A DNA stretch of 64,000 nt from the NCBI RefSeq assembly GCF_023955655.1, contig NZ_JAMXHT010000001.1:1-64000 (forward strand). Reading direction: 5' to 3'. Of the stretch, positions 62,518-64,000 are shown in pieces. Each line of letters begins with the position of its first letter. Within the stretch, counting starts at the first letter, position 1. The position numbers were made by a program, and so were the translations under genes. The stretch is from Ralstonia soli (GTDB lineage Bacteria > Pseudomonadota > Gammaproteobacteria > Burkholderiales > Burkholderiaceae). The notes under the pieces were generated by a model. The model saw nothing but the letters and a program-made list of their open reading frames with translations. It made no database searches and was not told the origin of the DNA.

Positions 62518-63372
62518 ATGATTAATGAGCTAAGCAACAAGACCTCACTTGTAACTGGTGCAGCAAATGGTATCGGGCGCATATTCGCCCTGGGCCTGGC
62601 GGATGCCGGTGCCACGGTCATTCTGGTCGACGTCGACTCAGAAGGGCTAAGAAAGGTCGAAGCCGAGATTGCCGAGAGAAATGGCAAGAGCTTGCCGAGA
62701 GCGATCGACATCTCGAACGTCGAAGCAGTCGAAGGACTGCAGCGGGAACTGACTGAGCTCCATGGCGAAGTGGACATCCTGGTGAACAATGCCGCCATCG
62801 GTCCGGAGCGCAACTCGCCGACCTATCTTCTAGACAAGCCCAAATTCTGGACGACGCAGGACAGTCTCTGGCTTTCGATGTTGCGTGTGAACATCTTCGG
62901 CGCGCAGCTAATGTCGAAGACGTTCGTCCGACACATGCTCGAGAAGCGTTGGGGACGGATCATAAATATTACGACCAGCCTCGACACGATGTACCGCCCC
63001 GGAATCGGTCCATACGGGCCATGCAAGGCGGCGCTGGAGGCGCTGTCTCGCGTGATGTGCCAAGACCTCGATGGCACGGGCGTCACGACGAATGTCCTGG
63101 TGCCCGGCGGCCCGGTGAACACACGAATGGTGCCGGCGGAATGCGGATTCTCCACGAAGGAACTCATCCAGCCAGAACAGATGCTTCCGCCATTGCTGTG
63201 GCTGTGCTCGACAGAGGCGGACAAGATCAACGGCTCACGGATCGTCGCTCAGAAATGGAAGGAAGAGCGGGACCCATCGCATAACCTGCGTGAGGCATCC
63301 GCGCCGATCGCCTGGCCGCAGCTCGGCGCGCAATCCCTTTTCCCGGGCAATCAGTTTCTTGTGCAAACCTGA
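62518..63372 (+). CDS. Short-chain dehydrogenase/reductase
   Basis: A 284-residue SDR. The nucleotide motif TGAANGIG (13-20), Asp38 region VDVD (NAD preference), NNAAIGPERN, Ser in NITTSLDTMYR and catalytic Tyr-Gly-Pro-Cys-Lys are present. The C-terminal 40 residues (KWKEERDPSHNLREASAPIAW) extend past the usual SDR core and may close the pocket. The same frame stays open far upstream across the hydrolase gene, but the SDR fold begins at the ATG at 62518. It probably acts after the hydrolase in one pathway. Confidence 0.87.
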   Translation: MINELSNKTSLVTGAANGIGRIFALGLADAGATVILVDVDSEGLRKVEAEIAERNGKSLPRAIDISNVEAVEGLQRELTELHGEVDILVNNAAIGPERNSPTYLLDKPKFWTTQDSLWLSMLRVNIFGAQLMSKTFVRHMLEKRWGRIINITTSLDTMYRPGIGPYGPCKAALEALSRVMCQDLDGTGVTTNVLVPGGPVNTRMVPAECGFSTKELIQPEQMLPPLLWLCSTEADKINGSRIVAQKWKEERDPSHNLREASAPIAWPQLGAQSLFPGNQFLVQT

Positions 63373-63435
63373 TCTCAGTCGACTTTCACGGGACTGTTGA
63401 AAGTGTTGCAAGTCTAGCTAACGCCGGCGTCTTTC

Positions 63436-63460
63436 CCCTGATACGGTTCCCGTATCAGGG
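63436..63460. terminator. Strong hairpin downstream of the SDR gene
   Basis: CCCTGATACGG (63436-63446) and CCGTATCAGGG (63450-63460) form an 11-base perfect stem with a TTC loop, 63 bases past the stop. There is no T-run after it. Confidence 0.55.
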
Positions 63461-63537
63461 TCCCTCGGGTGCGTCGACCAGGGGTCACGGCAACCACCGC
63501 TCCAATACGTCACGACTTGCACCCGCTGCAAATAATT

Positions 63538-63571
63538 TGAGGGGAGGATGAGCACTGGCACCCTCCCCTCA
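63538..63571. repeat. Inverted repeat between convergent genes
   Basis: TGAGGGGAGG (63538-63547) and CCTCCCCTCA (63562-63571) are perfect 10-base arms with a 14-base loop. It may act in transcript ending. Confidence 0.6.
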
Positions 63572-63585
63572 GATTTCCGTGAATC

Positions 63586-63611
63586 GATGGCCCCGCATTC
63601 ACGGGGCCATC
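63586..63611 (-). terminator. Hairpin after the HpaB-type gene
   Basis: GATGGCCCCG (63586-63595) and CGGGGCCATC (63602-63611) form a 10-base stem with a 6-base loop, 15 bases beyond the stop of the minus-strand gene. No T-run. Confidence 0.55.
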
Positions 63612-63625
63612 AAATCAACACTTGC

Positions 63626-64000
63626 TCACAGGAACTTCGACGGCACGTTCGAGAACGCCGGCAGCGCCAGCGCGCTTTCGACCATCTTCTTCGATCGATC
63701 GTAATCGAAGTGACGGTGAACGTTCTGTTTGACGAGGAAGGATGCGCCGCCGTAGAACTTCTCGTATTGCTGGTGACGATTACCAAACTCGGAACCGATG
63801 AAGTCCCAGGCCATGCGCATCAGCGCGACGCGCTCCTTGGCATCGCTCGATGCGGATGCGTAGTAGCGCTGGACATCCTCGGCAGTCTCCGGGTTGCGGA
63901 AGTCTTCTACAGAAGACGGCAATGTAATCATCCCGGCCCCGCTCAGTTCACGGATGATCTCGACCATGCGCGCATTCAGTTCGGATTGAAGCGCCATGAC
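63626..64000 (-). CDS. 4-hydroxyphenylacetate 3-hydroxylase (HpaB) family, C-terminal part
   Basis: The last 124 or so residues of a larger protein whose start lies beyond the window edge. LMRMAWDFIGSEFGNRHQQYEKFYGG and SFLVKQNVHRHFDYDRSKKMVESAL match the helical C-terminal domain of HpaB-type, reduced-flavin-dependent hydroxylases and the related 4-hydroxybutyryl-CoA dehydratase. The [4Fe-4S] ligands that would separate the two lie outside the window. It converges on the SDR gene. Next to the dienelactone hydrolase, phenol hydroxylation is the more natural reading. Confidence 0.78.
   Translation of the reverse strand, partial: VMALQSELNARMVEIIRELSGAGMITLPSSVEDFRNPETAEDVQRYYASASSDAKERVALMRMAWDFIGSEFGNRHQQYEKFYGGASFLVKQNVHRHFDYDRSKKMVESALALPAFSNVPSKFL

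Noticed and set aside
61710-62813. A 367-codon open frame on the minus strand opposite the hydrolase and SDR genes.
   Set aside because: It mirrors two well-supported plus-strand genes, has no recognisable motif and is explained by GC-rich codon bias.
1-64000. Search for CRISPR arrays, tRNA or rRNA genes, replication genes and integron sites.
   Set aside because: No regularly spaced repeats, cloverleaf-like segments, conserved rRNA stretches or initiator-protein genes were seen when reading both strands.

Overview
The window looks like Burkholderiales DNA of the Cupriavidus/Ralstonia type. Codon use is GC-rich. There are Gram-negative porins, AAHS-type aromatic acid transport, two full Liv-type ABC uptake systems, methyl-accepting chemotaxis proteins and many catabolic dehydrogenases. 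No rRNA, tRNA, replication gene or CRISPR array was seen, so chromosome and large catabolic replicon cannot be told apart. The genus is inferred from gene style, not from a marker.

Layout. (1) Positions 1-1363 hold an IS110-family element of the IS1111 group: terminal inverted repeats, one transposase, and a downstream non-coding end that should encode its guide (bridge/seek) RNA. (2) Positions 1446-11638 are accessory DNA: a lipoprotein, a zinc-finger/HNH-like protein, a minus-strand run of DUF5677-like, Mrr-nuclease fusion, zinc ribbon and NYN-RNase genes, then a RES-type toxin, its antitoxin and an IF2_N-domain protein. Positions 11986-12800 hold dead outer-membrane protein fragments. (3) Positions 12838-25501 hold a LysR regulator divergent from a long plus-strand operon (mmsA, MDR oxidoreductase, mmsB, a Liv ABC transporter, another MDR oxidoreductase), followed by an oxidoreductase/WYL-regulator pair. 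(4) Positions 25921-34851 are minus-strand genes: an acyl-CoA synthetase, an mdaB/tetR pair with two matching operators, and a nitroreductase/AAHS permease/SDR/thiolase/enoyl-CoA hydratase operon. (5) Positions 35342-44421 hold a tannase-family lipoprotein, TetR, Crp and MarR regulators, an N-terminally broken chemoreceptor, an istB remnant and a porin. (6) Positions 44544-55327 hold a stand-alone iscS divergent from a transporter-plus-Rieske-oxygenase operon. (7) Positions 55951-64000 hold a MarR regulator, a chemoreceptor, a citryl-CoA-lyase-like/CoA-transferase pair divergent from a dienelactone hydrolase/SDR pair, and the end of an HpaB-type hydroxylase.

Taken together, most of the window imports and breaks down organic acids and aromatic compounds: periplasmic capture and ABC uptake, CoA activation or ring hydroxylation, then beta-oxidation-like or retro-Claisen cleavage, each module with its own regulator. 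The best candidates for something undescribed are the DUF5677/Mrr/zinc-ribbon/NYN gene run, the IF2_N-linked RES toxin operon, and the Rieske operon paired with its own cysteine desulfurase.
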